A stretch of DNA of 64,000 bases from Longimicrobiales bacterium (GTDB taxonomy: Bacteria > Gemmatimonadota > Gemmatimonadetes > Longimicrobiales > Gaopeijiaceae), in the NCBI GenBank assembly GCA_951813395.1, contig OX638356.1:1157340-1221339 (forward strand). The letters run 5' to 3'. The translations under genes were made by a program, and so were the position numbers. The stretch's first letter is position 1. Every line of letters begins with the position of its first letter. The notes beneath the pieces were generated by a model. The model had not been told where the DNA came from, made no database searches, and was given only the letters and a program-made list of their open reading frames with translations. This document shows, one piece after another, positions 37,355-46,098 of the stretch.

Positions 37355-38790
37355 TTGTCGTCCTTGCGGAGCTGCGCCGGATACTGCGAAACGGCTTGCG
37401 CGGCGCCGGGACCAAGCGCCCGCGCCAGGAACGCCACGGCCCGCGGAATGGCTGCGCCGAGACCCAGTACGTCGTGGCCGCCGCCCTCGTAGATGTATGC
37501 CTCGAAGTCGGGTGCACCGCGTCCCAGGGCCTCCATCGCGGCGATGAGCGCCTCGGCCTGGGAGACGGAGACCGTCTGGTCGATGGTCCCGTGGTGAAGC
37601 TGCACCGAGGGCAGGTCCCGCGCAAAAAGGGCGGAGGAGCGCCGCACCAGCTCCAGCCGGGCGTCGCCAAGCGAGTATTCGCCTCTGATGCGGGGCTGGA
37701 TCACGGTGCTGTCGAGATGGGCGACACCCGTGAGCTGACGCGGCATGCGCAGGGCCGCCTCGCGCACGATCTCGCGCACCCAGTCATCGAAGAAGTACGT
37801 CGGACCGAAGAACGCGACGATCCGCGCGATCCGTGCGTCCCGCACCCCGGCCAGAAGAGCGACTCCCCCGCCCCGGCTCCCCCCGAAAAGGCTGATGGAG
37901 TCCGCCTTCGCCTCGGGCGTGGTCTCGATGGCCACGTTCAGGAGCGCAAGCACGTCGTCCACGTCGTAGTCCCACGGGCTGGGCGGGCCCTCGGAGACCC
38001 ACACGCTGTCGCCGTGAACGAGCGGCTCGGCGCGAAACGACGGAAGCACGTACACAAAGCTGTCGCGCAACTCCCCGAGCGCGAAGGCCGCGATCTGGAG
38101 ATCGCCGATCGAGACGCCTCCGTCGCCCCCGTGGAGGTAGGCCAGAACGGGCAGGCTGCGCTCTGCCGCACCCTCCGGCACGATGATCGCCCCGTAGTGG
38201 CGCGCTCCGGCGACGCTGTGCGAGACGATACGAAGGCGGGCGGAGGAACCGGCCAGGTCTGTCGGTTCCTCGAGCACAACGGTCGCGTTGACGGCCGACA
38301 CGTCGCGGGCCGCCCAATCGGCGCGCACCGCGTCGATCTCGGCGTCGCTCGGAGCGACGAACAGGGTGTCGAGCTCGGCCTCGAGGTCGAGGGCAACCGC
38401 AGCAACCGTGGCCGTGGCGTTCGCGGCGGCGACCGCCATCGTGTGTTGGCCCGGATCCGGCCCCAGGGTCCAGGTCGTGGCGGCCCGCCCGTCGCCGGCG
38501 GTGGTCACCGAGGCGGGATCGGCGGAACCGTTCCCCGTCGCTGGCGTGAAGGTGACCGTCTCGCCGGAGAGGGGCTGGCCCTCTGCGTCCAGGACGCGAA
38601 CGACGACGGGGTCCACGAGGGAGAGTCCCTGCACGGCGCGCTGGCCACCGCCGGAAAGGGTCTCGACGGCCGCGGGGGTGGGGGGCGCGGGCGGCTCGAC
38701 GGGTGGTGGCCCCATTGCTTCGCCGCAACCGGCGAGAGGGGCGAGGGCCAACAGGGTAATGAGCGCGGGGCGGTAGCGACCTGGGGTCAT
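37351..38790 (-). CDS. Lipoprotein alpha/beta hydrolase with Ig-like domain
   Basis: A 479-residue exported protein. The signal peptide ends LAPLAGC (lipid Cys22), a Pro-rich spacer and an Ig-like module (VVVRVLDAEGQPLSGETVTF) follow, and the C-terminal half is a prolyl-oligopeptidase/esterase-like hydrolase. The nucleophile is Ser305 in FGGSRGGG, the acid is probably the Asp in HHGTIDQTV and the histidine is in GGGHDV. YLHGGDGG forms the oxyanion region. It likely cleaves peptides or esters outside the cell. It leads a two-gene unit with the small membrane protein. Confidence 0.8.
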   Translation of the reverse strand: MTPGRYRPALITLLALAPLAGCGEAMGPPPVEPPAPPTPAAVETLSGGGQRAVQGLSLVDPVVVRVLDAEGQPLSGETVTFTPATGNGSADPASVTTAGDGRAATTWTLGPDPGQHTMAVAAANATATVAAVALDLEAELDTLFVAPSDAEIDAVRADWAARDVSAVNATVVLEEPTDLAGSSARLRIVSHSVAGARHYGAIIVPEGAAERSLPVLAYLHGGDGGVSIGDLQIAAFALGELRDSFVYVLPSFRAEPLVHGDSVWVSEGPPSPWDYDVDDVLALLNVAIETTPEAKADSISLFGGSRGGGVALLAGVRDARIARIVAFFGPTYFFDDWVREIVREAALRMPRQLTGVAHLDSTVIQPRIRGEYSLGDARLELVRRSSALFARDLPSVQLHHGTIDQTVSVSQAEALIAAMEALGRGAPDFEAYIYEGGGHDVLGLGAAIPRAVAFLARALGPGAAQAVSQYPAQLRKDDK

Positions 38791-38946
38791 GTCCGTGTCA
38801 CCGGAGGGGGAACGGCGCGGGGTCCGCGCCGGATGGCCTAACGATGGTGGCGGGGTCGCGGAATGATCAAGTGGCGATACCTTTGGGTGTCCCCCTCAGC
38901 GCTGGTGAATCTCATGTACAAGATGGACGCGAGAAACGCCCCTCCC

Positions 38947-40134
38947 ATGCCCCGCCGCACATTCCTGACTTCGGCCGCAGGCATCGCACTCGCAGCCACC
39001 GCTTCCGGATGCGGGGAGTCCCGGCCCGACACGCCCCGGGACGCGGGGCGAGGCGCCAACCCGCAGCTTCCCCGACCCGACCTCTTCGTCGTCAACATGC
39101 TCGGCGGCATCCGGAACCCGAACATCCCGAGGTCCGGGGGTCCCTCCCAGGCCCTGCAGGGAGAGCGACGGACCTCGCTCGACGAACGGGCACTCGCCGA
39201 CGCCCTCGCCTCCGGCACTGCTGCCGTCAACACCACGATCGGCTACGTGGCGGGCCCCCGCGATCCCTTCGAGAGTTCGGTCGCCGACATCGCGCGGTGG
39301 AACCGCATCATCCGGACATATCCCGACGCCCTCCTGAAGGTCTGGGCGGCCGCCGACATTGAAAGAGCCGCGCGCGAAGGCAGGGTCGGGATCATCCAGG
39401 GCTTTCAGAACGCCGCGATGATGGGTGACGACGCACGGCGCGTCGGTACGTTCGCCGGGCTGGGCGTGAAGATCATCCAGCTTACGTACAACGTCGCCAA
39501 CCAGCTCGGCCATGGGTCGATGGTGCCGGAAAACGGGGGGCTCACCGATTTCGGGCGAGATGTCGTCGCCGAACTGAACGCCACCAGCACGCTGGTCGAC
39601 CTGAGCCACAGCGGCGAGCAGACCTGTCTGGACGCCATCGAGGTCTCGACCGCGCCGATCGCCATCACGCACACGGGGTGCAGGGCGGTGACGGACCTGC
39701 CGCGCAACAAGACCGACCGGGAGCTTCGCCTGGTCGCCGAGGGCGGCGGGATCGTCGGGATCTACTTCATGCCCTTCCTCGCGGCCGACGGGATGGCCGT
39801 GGCCGACGACGTGGTGCGGCACGTCGAACACGCCGTGCAGGTGTGCGGCGAGGAGCACGTCGGGATCGGGACCGACGGCGGCACGACCGCGTACGACGAC
39901 ATGGAAGCGGCCTACGAAGCGGCGCGCAGGGACGTCGAACAGCGCCAGGCGGCGGGCATCGGCGCAGCGGGCGAACGAGCCGGCGTCGTGCCGTTCATTC
40001 CGGATCTGCAGGGCCCGGACCAGTTCCGGAAGCTCGCCGACATGCTCCTGGCGCGCGGCCACACGTCCGAACGCGTGGAGAGGATCCTTGGGCTCAATGC
40101 ATTGCGCGTCATGCGCGAGGTGTGGGGGGCGTAA
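38947..40134 (+). CDS. M19-family (renal-type) dipeptidase, probably Tat-exported lipoprotein
   Basis: A 395-residue zinc dipeptidase. PRRTFLTSAAGIALAATASGC at the N-terminus combines a twin arginine with a lipobox cysteine. Family features include GIIQGFQNAAMMGDD, the metal-ligand region LVDLSHSGEQT, AITHTGCRAV and GIGTDGG. In many M19 enzymes the first metal ligands are HxD near the start; here the corresponding stretch reads VVNMLGGIRNP, so that pair appears absent. I chose the ATG at 38947 for the export signal; an in-frame ATG at 38863 is possible. There is no clear Shine-Dalgarno. Confidence 0.8.
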   Translation: MPRRTFLTSAAGIALAATASGCGESRPDTPRDAGRGANPQLPRPDLFVVNMLGGIRNPNIPRSGGPSQALQGERRTSLDERALADALASGTAAVNTTIGYVAGPRDPFESSVADIARWNRIIRTYPDALLKVWAAADIERAAREGRVGIIQGFQNAAMMGDDARRVGTFAGLGVKIIQLTYNVANQLGHGSMVPENGGLTDFGRDVVAELNATSTLVDLSHSGEQTCLDAIEVSTAPIAITHTGCRAVTDLPRNKTDRELRLVAEGGGIVGIYFMPFLAADGMAVADDVVRHVEHAVQVCGEEHVGIGTDGGTTAYDDMEAAYEAARRDVEQRQAAGIGAAGERAGVVPFIPDLQGPDQFRKLADMLLARGHTSERVERILGLNALRVMREVWGA

Positions 40135-40155
40135 AGCGGGACCGGTCAGGCACGG

Positions 40156-40220
40156 CGATAACGATCAGACGCTGTTCGATTATCGATCAGACGCCCTTTC
40201 GATATCGATTGGACGCTGAT
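40156..40220 (+). repeat. Three tandem 21-23-base repeats before an ATPase gene
   Basis: Units begin at 40156, 40177 and 40200: CGATAACGATCAGACGCTGT, CGATTATCGATCAGACGCCC and CGATATCGATTGGACGCTGA. They end just before TTGACA (40225-40230), a perfect minus-35 hexamer, about 75 bases upstream of the DUF4143 ATPase. The near two-turn spacing suits a protein bound on one DNA face, so they could be operators. The minus-10 box is not clear. Confidence 0.5.
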
Positions 40221-40300
40221 ACACTTGACAATCAGCCGATACGTTCCTTCGTGTGTGGCGTCCGCTTGCCATTCGCCTCTGACCGAACGAGGGACCAGCC

Positions 40301-41533
40301 ATCGCAAGGTTCGCGCGCTACACCGCCCGCCTCGTCGAGGAGGCGCTGGCCGACACTCCGGTAGTCTTCATCATGGGGGCGCGGCAGGTCGGGAAGACGA
40401 CCCTGGTCAGGGACCTGATCGACGACACCTGGCAGTACATCAGCTTCGACGACCTGGCCCAGGCCGAAGTGGCGCGTGCGGATCCGGTGGGCTTCATCCG
40501 CAATCTCCCTCCGACGCAAATCGCCCTTGATGAGGTGCAGCGGGTTCCCGATATCCTTGTCGCGATCAAGCAGGCCGTTGACGAGAACCGATCCCCGGGC
40601 CGCTTTCTGCTTACCGGCTCCGCGAACGCAATGCTGCTCCCGAGCGTCTCGGACGCGCTCGTGGGCAGGATGGAGGCCGTCCGTCTCGCAACCCTGTCGG
40701 AGTGCGAGATCATCGGTCACAGCCCCACGTTTCTGGACGCAATGCTCTGCGGCGAGGCCCCGACCGCGAAGGACGTACGGGTCAGGGACCATCTTGTACG
40801 GCGCATCGTGACAGGCTGCTTTCCCGAACCGCTGCTGAGGGAGAGCGGGAAGCGGTTGCGCGCGTGGTATCGGCAGTATCTGAACACCCTGATTCAGCGT
40901 GACCTGAGCGACTTGTCCCGGATCGGAAACGTCGAGGCGATGACCAGGCTCCTGCGCCTGACCGCCGTTCTCTCGGGCCAGCTCGTCAACCTCGCAGACC
41001 TGGGTGGCAGGCTGGGCCTCAGCCGGATCACGGCCGGCAAGTACCTTGCGCTGCTGGAACAGCTCTTCCTGGTCGAGCGGCTGCCCGCATGGCACGCCAG
41101 CGAGTACAGGCGGTTGGTGAAGACGCCAAAGATCCACGCGGTCGACACCGGAATGATGTGCGCCTTGCGGGGGATCACCGGCCGCAGACTGCTGCGCAAC
41201 CCGGTGGAACTTGGATCGCTTCTCGAGTCGTTCGTGTACAACGAGCTGCGGAAGCAGGCGTTGTGGATGGATGACCCACTCACGTTCCATCACTATCGCG
41301 ACAAGGATCAGGTCGAGGTCGATCTGGTCATCGAAGACGCGGCGGGCGGCTGCTATGGGGTCCAAGTCAAGGCGGCGGCCTCGCTGCGCGCGCACGACTT
41401 TGGTGGCCTCAGGCGCTTCCGTCGAGCTGCGGGCCACCGATTTCGCATGGGAGTCCTCCTCTACGACGGGGATCACACAACCTCCTTCGGCGATGGACTA
41501 TTCGCCGTGCCGGTCGGCGCGTTGTGGAGCTGA
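40301..41533 (+). CDS. DUF4143 AAA-family ATPase with no canonical start codon
   Basis: The product has the AAA_14 P-loop GARQVGKTT, Walker B region IALDEVQRVPD and the C-terminal DUF4143 core with VEVDLVIEDAAGGCYGVQVK. The only ATG before the P-loop (40373) would leave it one residue from the N-terminus and delete the first strand. In frame upstream, IARFARYTARLVEEALADTP looks like genuine family sequence and begins with ATC at 40301, seven bases after GAGGG, with a stop codon at 40280. So either ATC is used as a start or the ATG has mutated and the gene is weak or dead. I annotate from the ATC. Confidence 0.7.
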   Translation: MARFARYTARLVEEALADTPVVFIMGARQVGKTTLVRDLIDDTWQYISFDDLAQAEVARADPVGFIRNLPPTQIALDEVQRVPDILVAIKQAVDENRSPGRFLLTGSANAMLLPSVSDALVGRMEAVRLATLSECEIIGHSPTFLDAMLCGEAPTAKDVRVRDHLVRRIVTGCFPEPLLRESGKRLRAWYRQYLNTLIQRDLSDLSRIGNVEAMTRLLRLTAVLSGQLVNLADLGGRLGLSRITAGKYLALLEQLFLVERLPAWHASEYRRLVKTPKIHAVDTGMMCALRGITGRRLLRNPVELGSLLESFVYNELRKQALWMDDPLTFHHYRDKDQVEVDLVIEDAAGGCYGVQVKAAASLRAHDFGGLRRFRRAAGHRFRMGVLLYDGDHTTSFGDGLFAVPVGALWS

Positions 41534-41695
41534 GCGGACCCGAAGCCGGCTTCGCACCCGCTCCACGCGCTGCCGGTTGACCCCGAAGTCGAACAGTCCG
41601 ACCCGGGAAGCGGATTGGACGTGGACGACGCCGTCCGCCACTGAGAATCGGAACTCGATGTCGTCGCGGAATCCGAGCAGCGTGCGGCATGGCAA
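41498..41695 (-). pseudogene. C-terminal remnant of a DUF1499 protein
   Basis: On the minus strand one frame reads LLGFRDDIEFRFSVADG, VVHVQSASRVGLFDFG and VNRQRVERVRSRL, the recognisable end of the DUF1499 domain. The rest of the domain is missing; upstream sequence is the deleted D-aminoacylase gene. There is no start with a ribosome-binding site. Its end overlaps the last codons of the ATPase gene on the other strand. Confidence 0.55.
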
Positions 41696-41701
41696 CGCCC
41701 C

Positions 41702-42574
41702 TCAAGCCGCCGGCCGCCCACCCCGCCGGGAGGCGATCACCCGCCCCGGCAGCGCCATCAGGATCTCTCCGTGCTCCACCACGAACTCGCCGTTGACGAG
41801 CACACCGCTGGTGGGGTAGGGGTATTGATCCGCCCACACGCGCACGCCCTCGTCGCGCGCGCGCTGGATGATCTGAATCGCCGACGCGCTCGATCCCCAG
41901 TAGGCCACACCCTTTGCCTTGATGTGCGACGCGACCACCCGCACGCCGGTGCGCCGTCCGATCTCGATCGTTTCCAGCACGGCGTCCTGCAGCGTCGGCG
42001 GGCGCCCCTCATGCTGGCTGGGGAGGTACCACATCGGATCCGCGCCCTCCGCCCGCTCGTGGGAGATGTAGACGCCGTCGTAGGGTGCCAGCTCCGCCGC
42101 AAGAACCGCGACCTCGTCGGTCGTGCTCCAGCGGCCCGGCGAGTACTCGAGCCCCGCCGAGAGGCCCACGGCACCCTCTTCCAGAGCCTGCCGGACGAGG
42201 GCCGCCATCCGCGCGGTCTCGGCCGCCGTGGAGGGGCGCCGGAAGTCATCCCCCAACACCATCCTCCGCACGGTTCCGTGGCCCACCATGAGCATCACGT
42301 TCGGTCCCACGCCCTGGGCCTCGAGGGTGGCCCGCTGATCCGCCACCGGCCAGGGCGAGCGACCGTCCTGGTTGACGACGATCGTGGTCACTCCCTGCGA
42401 CACCACGTTGGGCGCGGACTTGCGGTGGATCGAGTCGTTGCGGATGGTCCTGCCGCTGCGGCTGCTGCCGTCGTCCGCGGTCCGCTGGGCGGCGAGATGC
42501 GCAACGGTTCCGGTCGGCGAGGTTGTCGATAGGGAAAGGAGGGCGAAGACGGCCACTAAGGCAGGCATGCGCAT
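41702..42574 (-). pseudogene. Internally deleted D-aminoacylase-type gene
   Basis: The frame encodes 290 residues where about 530 are expected. A signal peptide runs directly into ADDGSSRSGRTI, so the N-terminal beta domain and the metal-binding HxH are gone. The middle is well preserved (VSQGVTTIVVNQDGRSPWP, VGHGTVRRMVLG, GLSAGLEYSPGRWSTTDE, ASHIKAKGVAYWGSS, WADQYPYPTSG). Then it jumps to the C-terminal VLVNGEFVVEHGEIL, omitting roughly 250 residues. Both losses keep the frame. Without the HxH it cannot be an active deacylase. The intact relative is at 18195. Confidence 0.7.
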
Positions 42575-42659
42575 GGCGGAGGTCCCCGAGTCTGCAGTTT
42601 GAACTCGAATGGGAGCGTGATTGTAGCCGCCGGTGCCCTACTCGGCCAACCGCTCTCGT

Positions 42660-43406
42660 CTACCCCAGCAGCTCCGGCAGCACTTCGCCCGCCTTGCCGC
42701 GGAGCGCCACCGCTGCCGCCCCGCTGAGCGCGGTCTCCTCGGTGTTGACCTCGATGATGCTGCCTCCTGCGCGCAGTGTCGCCAGCGGGATGGCCGCGGC
42801 CGGGTAGACCACCGCGCTGGTTCCGATTACCAGGCACAGATCCGCCCGCTCAGCCATTGACTGGGCTCGCGCGAGCACTTCAGGGTCCAGCATCTCGCCG
42901 AAGAGCACCACATCGGGGCGGCGCAGGCCGCCGCAGTCCACGCAGCGCGGGAGGGAGTCCCCCAGCGGCTCGGCCTCGGCGCGGGCGCCGCAATGGTTGC
43001 ACCGGTCGCGCGCGATCGCGCCGTGGATCTCGACGGGGAGCGCTGCGTCCGGCGCCCCGTCCCCCGCTTCTTCCCGCGCGGCTCGCGTGTGGAGCCCGTC
43101 GACGTTCTGGGTCACCAGTCCGGGAACGCCCTGCCGCAGGAAGAAGCCCGCGAGCGCGCGGTGGCCGTCGTTGGGCACGCAGGTCCCGAGGAAGCTCCGG
43201 CGCCAGGCATACCACTCCCATACGGTCTCGGGATCGCGCTCGAAAGCGTCGATCGTCGCGAGTTCCTCCGGCCGTTGGTTTCGCCACAGTCCGCCGTGGC
43301 CGCGAAAGGTGGGGACCCCCGACTCGGCGGAGATCCCCGCGCCGGTCAGCGCGACCACGCGCGCCGAATCGGCCATCAGCTTCCGGGCCTCGCGCATCTT
43401 CGTCAT
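42660..43406 (-). CDS. cobB: NAD-dependent sirtuin deacylase
   Basis: A 248-residue cytoplasmic Sir2 enzyme that removes acyl groups from lysines using NAD+. NAD-binding motifs are GAGISAESGVPTFRG (22-36) and TQNVDGLH (99-106), with catalytic His128. Zinc ligands are CNHC and CVDC. Tyr66 and Arg69 (YAWR) match the class III signature for succinyl or malonyl groups. ATG at 43406 was chosen; another is three codons later. It diverges from metY over 100 bases. Confidence 0.92.
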   Translation of the reverse strand: MTKMREARKLMADSARVVALTGAGISAESGVPTFRGHGGLWRNQRPEELATIDAFERDPETVWEWYAWRRSFLGTCVPNDGHRALAGFFLRQGVPGLVTQNVDGLHTRAAREEAGDGAPDAALPVEIHGAIARDRCNHCGARAEAEPLGDSLPRCVDCGGLRRPDVVLFGEMLDPEVLARAQSMAERADLCLVIGTSAVVYPAAAIPLATLRAGGSIIEVNTEETALSGAAAVALRGKAGEVLPELLG

Positions 43407-43506
43407 ATTTCCGGCTTCCGTCCTTCCACCGATCGCTCCGGTAATACGCGCGCGGCTGCGCCGTATCTCCCCGGGTCCCGTTCGGGCCCAACCCCCACCC
43501 ACCACC

Positions 43507-44793
43507 ATGGGAACCCATCACATGCACGACGAAACCATTGCCATTCACCTCGGCTACGACTCCGAACCTACGACGCACGCCGTCGCGGTGCCCGTCTACC
43601 AGACCGTCGCCTACGAGTTCGACGACGCGCAGCACGGCGCCGACCTCTTCGACCTCGCCGTCCCCGGCAACATCTACACCCGCATCATGAACCCCACGCA
43701 GGCCGTTCTCGAGGAGCGGGTCGCGCGCCTGGAGAAAGGCGTCGCGGCGCTGGCCCTGTCATCCGGCAGCGCGGCGGTCAACTACTCGATCCTCAACCTG
43801 GCCAGGGCCGGCGACAACATCGTCTCGGTACCCCAGCTCTACGGCGGCACCTACACCCTCTTCGCGCACATGCTGCCCCAGCAGGGCATCGACGTGCGCT
43901 TCGCCGAGGGCGATTCTCCCGACGATCTTGCGAAGCTCATCGACGGCCGCACCAAGGCGATCTTCTGCGAGAGCATCGGCAACCCGGCGGGCAACATCGT
44001 CGATCTGGCGGCCGTCGCGGAGATGGCGCGCGCCCACGGCATCGCGACCATCGTCGACAACACGGTGGCCACGCCCGCGCTCCTCAAGCCGGTGGAGCAC
44101 GGCTTCGACATCATCGTCCACTCCCTGACCAAGTACATGGGAGGACACGGCAGTTCGCTGGGCGGCGCAATCGTCGATTCGGGCAACTTCCCGTGGGCCG
44201 AGACCAACGGCCGCTACCCCATGTTCACCACTCCCGAGCCCAGCTACCACGGCGTCGTCTACACCGAGGCGCTGGGGCCGGCGGCGTACATCGGACGGGC
44301 CAGGACCGTGCCGCTGCGCAACACGGGGTCCGCTATTTCCCCGTTCAACGCCTTCCAGATCATGCAGGGCATCGAGACGCTGAACCTGCGCATGGAGCGC
44401 CACTGCGCCAACGCGCTGGCCGTGGCCAGGCACCTCCAGAGCCATGCGAAGGTCGACTGGGTGAGCTACGCGGGCCTTCCCGGCGATCCGTACCATGACC
44501 TGGCCGTGAGGTACCTCGGCGGACACGCTTCGGGCATCCTCACCTTCGGCGTAAAGGGCGGCTTCGAGGCCGGCGTCCGCTTCTACGACGCGCTGCAGCT
44601 CTTCAAGCGGCTGGTCAACATCGGGGACGCCAAGTCGCTGGCCTGCCATCCGGCGTCCACCACGCACCGGCAGCTCACCGAAGAGGAGCAGTCGAGCGTC
44701 GGAGTGCGCCCGGAGACCATCCGGCTCTCGGTCGGGATCGAGCACATCGACGACATCGTCGAGGACCTCGACCAGGCGCTGGCCGCGGCGTAG
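43507..44793 (+). CDS. metY: O-acetylhomoserine sulfhydrylase (PLP-dependent)
   Basis: A 428-residue cytoplasmic enzyme of the Cys/Met-metabolism PLP family, making homocysteine from O-acetylhomoserine and sulfide. It starts with the family pattern ETIAIHLGYDSEPTTHAVAV. SSGSAAVNY and DNTVATP are PLP-site segments, and the Schiff-base lysine lies in VHSLTKYMGGHG. The Tyr/Arg pair is in YTRIMNPT. ATG at 43507 is used; the ATG at 43522 is equally possible. It complements asd, which lies about 10 kb upstream in the same amino-acid branch. No SAM riboswitch is visible in the short upstream gap. Confidence 0.92.
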   Translation: MGTHHMHDETIAIHLGYDSEPTTHAVAVPVYQTVAYEFDDAQHGADLFDLAVPGNIYTRIMNPTQAVLEERVARLEKGVAALALSSGSAAVNYSILNLARAGDNIVSVPQLYGGTYTLFAHMLPQQGIDVRFAEGDSPDDLAKLIDGRTKAIFCESIGNPAGNIVDLAAVAEMARAHGIATIVDNTVATPALLKPVEHGFDIIVHSLTKYMGGHGSSLGGAIVDSGNFPWAETNGRYPMFTTPEPSYHGVVYTEALGPAAYIGRARTVPLRNTGSAISPFNAFQIMQGIETLNLRMERHCANALAVARHLQSHAKVDWVSYAGLPGDPYHDLAVRYLGGHASGILTFGVKGGFEAGVRFYDALQLFKRLVNIGDAKSLACHPASTTHRQLTEEEQSSVGVRPETIRLSVGIEHIDDIVEDLDQALAAA

Positions 44794-44823
44794 CGCGACC
44801 GGGTGGTGGCCTTGCCGTGCGCG

Positions 44824-45951
44824 TCAGTTCCCCGAACGGACGTACTTGGTCAGGCCACCGCCCGCAGCGGCCAGCGAAATCGGCCCTTCCGCCGCGTACA
44901 CGTTTCCCTCCCGGTCCGCCGCGACGCCTTCGCCGGCGAAGCCGTGCGGCCGTTCCTCGGAGATGGCGTGCGGCGGGATGAACGCGGTCACCCTGTCCTC
45001 CGACGCGTGGCCGATGCGGATCCCGGTCATCCAGCCCTCGTGGTTGTTCGGGTTGGACTCGGAGTCGATCGCGTACAGGTTGTCGTCCGCGTCGATGAAC
45101 AGCCCGCTGATGCGGCTGAACTGGTAGTACGAGTCCAGGTGGTTGCCTTCCTGGTCGAAGATCTGGATCCGGTGGTTGCCGCGGTCGGCCACGAACAGGC
45201 GGCCCTGCGAGTCGAAGGCCATCCCATGGGGTGTGCGGAACTCACCCGGGCCGTCGCCGATGACGCCCCACTCCATGATGTACTCGCCCTCCGGCGAGAA
45301 CTTGATGATCCTTCCCGTCGAGCCCTCGGGGGGATTCGCGTTCTGCCCGCTGTGCCCGTCCGACACGAAGATGTCCCCGTTGGGCGCGGTGATCACGTCG
45401 CAGGGCTCGTTGAACAGCCCGGGCTCGCTGCCCCGCATCCCCGGCTGCCCCAGGGTCATCAGCACCTCGCCGTCCGGGCTGAACTTGATGACCTGGTGGC
45501 CCTTGTCCTCCGTGCCCTGCGAGTCGGTGACCCACACGTTGCCGTCGGCGTCCACGTGGATCCCGTGCGGAAGGACGAAAAGCCCCGCGCCGAAGCTGGC
45601 CAGGATCTCGCCGGTCTCGCGGTGGAACTTGAAGATCGGATCGACCAGGTTCTCCGCGCATCCGCCCGCCAGCCCCACGCCGCCGCAGCGGTCGTAGGCC
45701 CAGATGTGACCGTCGATCGGGTCGATGTCGACCCCTGCCGTGGAGCCCCATTCGCGCCCGTCGGGAAGATCGACCCAGTCGTTCATCACCTGCGAGGCCG
45801 GGTTGGGCAGGTCGCCCGCCGCGGCCGGATCGGCGATGGCGGTCGGATTGGCCGAGGGGGTGTCCTGCTCGTCGGCGCTTTCGTATGCGCAGGCGGTAGC
45901 CAGCGTCAGGCCGGACAGCGCCAGGATCCACGAAGAGGCTTGCTTTCTCAT
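44824..45951 (-). CDS. NHL-repeat lipoprotein resembling peptidyl-alpha-hydroxyglycine amidating lyase
   Basis: A 375-residue exported propeller. The signal ends LATAC (lipid Cys). NHL blades are clear, e.g. LPHGIHVDADGNVWVTDSQG, FNEPCDVITAPNGDIFVSDG and TPHGMAFDSQGRLFVADRGN. The arrangement with PIFKFHRETGEILASFG is that of the PAL domain of animal peptide-amidating enzymes and their bacterial homologues. Conserved His residues that bind zinc in PAL (in LPHGIHVD and TPHGM) are retained. Whether it cleaves hydroxyglycine peptides is unknown. It stands alone, convergent with metY. Confidence 0.75.
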   Translation of the reverse strand: MRKQASSWILALSGLTLATACAYESADEQDTPSANPTAIADPAAAGDLPNPASQVMNDWVDLPDGREWGSTAGVDIDPIDGHIWAYDRCGGVGLAGGCAENLVDPIFKFHRETGEILASFGAGLFVLPHGIHVDADGNVWVTDSQGTEDKGHQVIKFSPDGEVLMTLGQPGMRGSEPGLFNEPCDVITAPNGDIFVSDGHSGQNANPPEGSTGRIIKFSPEGEYIMEWGVIGDGPGEFRTPHGMAFDSQGRLFVADRGNHRIQIFDQEGNHLDSYYQFSRISGLFIDADDNLYAIDSESNPNNHEGWMTGIRIGHASEDRVTAFIPPHAISEERPHGFAGEGVAADREGNVYAAEGPISLAAAGGGLTKYVRSGN

Positions 45952-46098
45952 GTCGTTCTCCCTGTTGGGCGGGCCCGCGGGCGCCGGGCAAGGCGCGCGT
46001 CTCCCGCCATGCTGGTGAGCGCGGGGCTGGTAGTCAAGCGGACTGCGCCGGCAGATGGTTCCGGCGGATGGTCCCGGGCGGCACTACTTGTCGGCCGG

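Noticed and set aside
40156-40220. Start of a CRISPR array
   Set aside because: Only three units, no unique spacers between them, and no cas genes.
20461-41533. A toxin-antitoxin or phage-defence island built around the two DUF4143 ATPases
   Set aside because: Neither has an adjacent antitoxin, nuclease or other defence gene, and they are 19 kb apart with metabolic genes between them.
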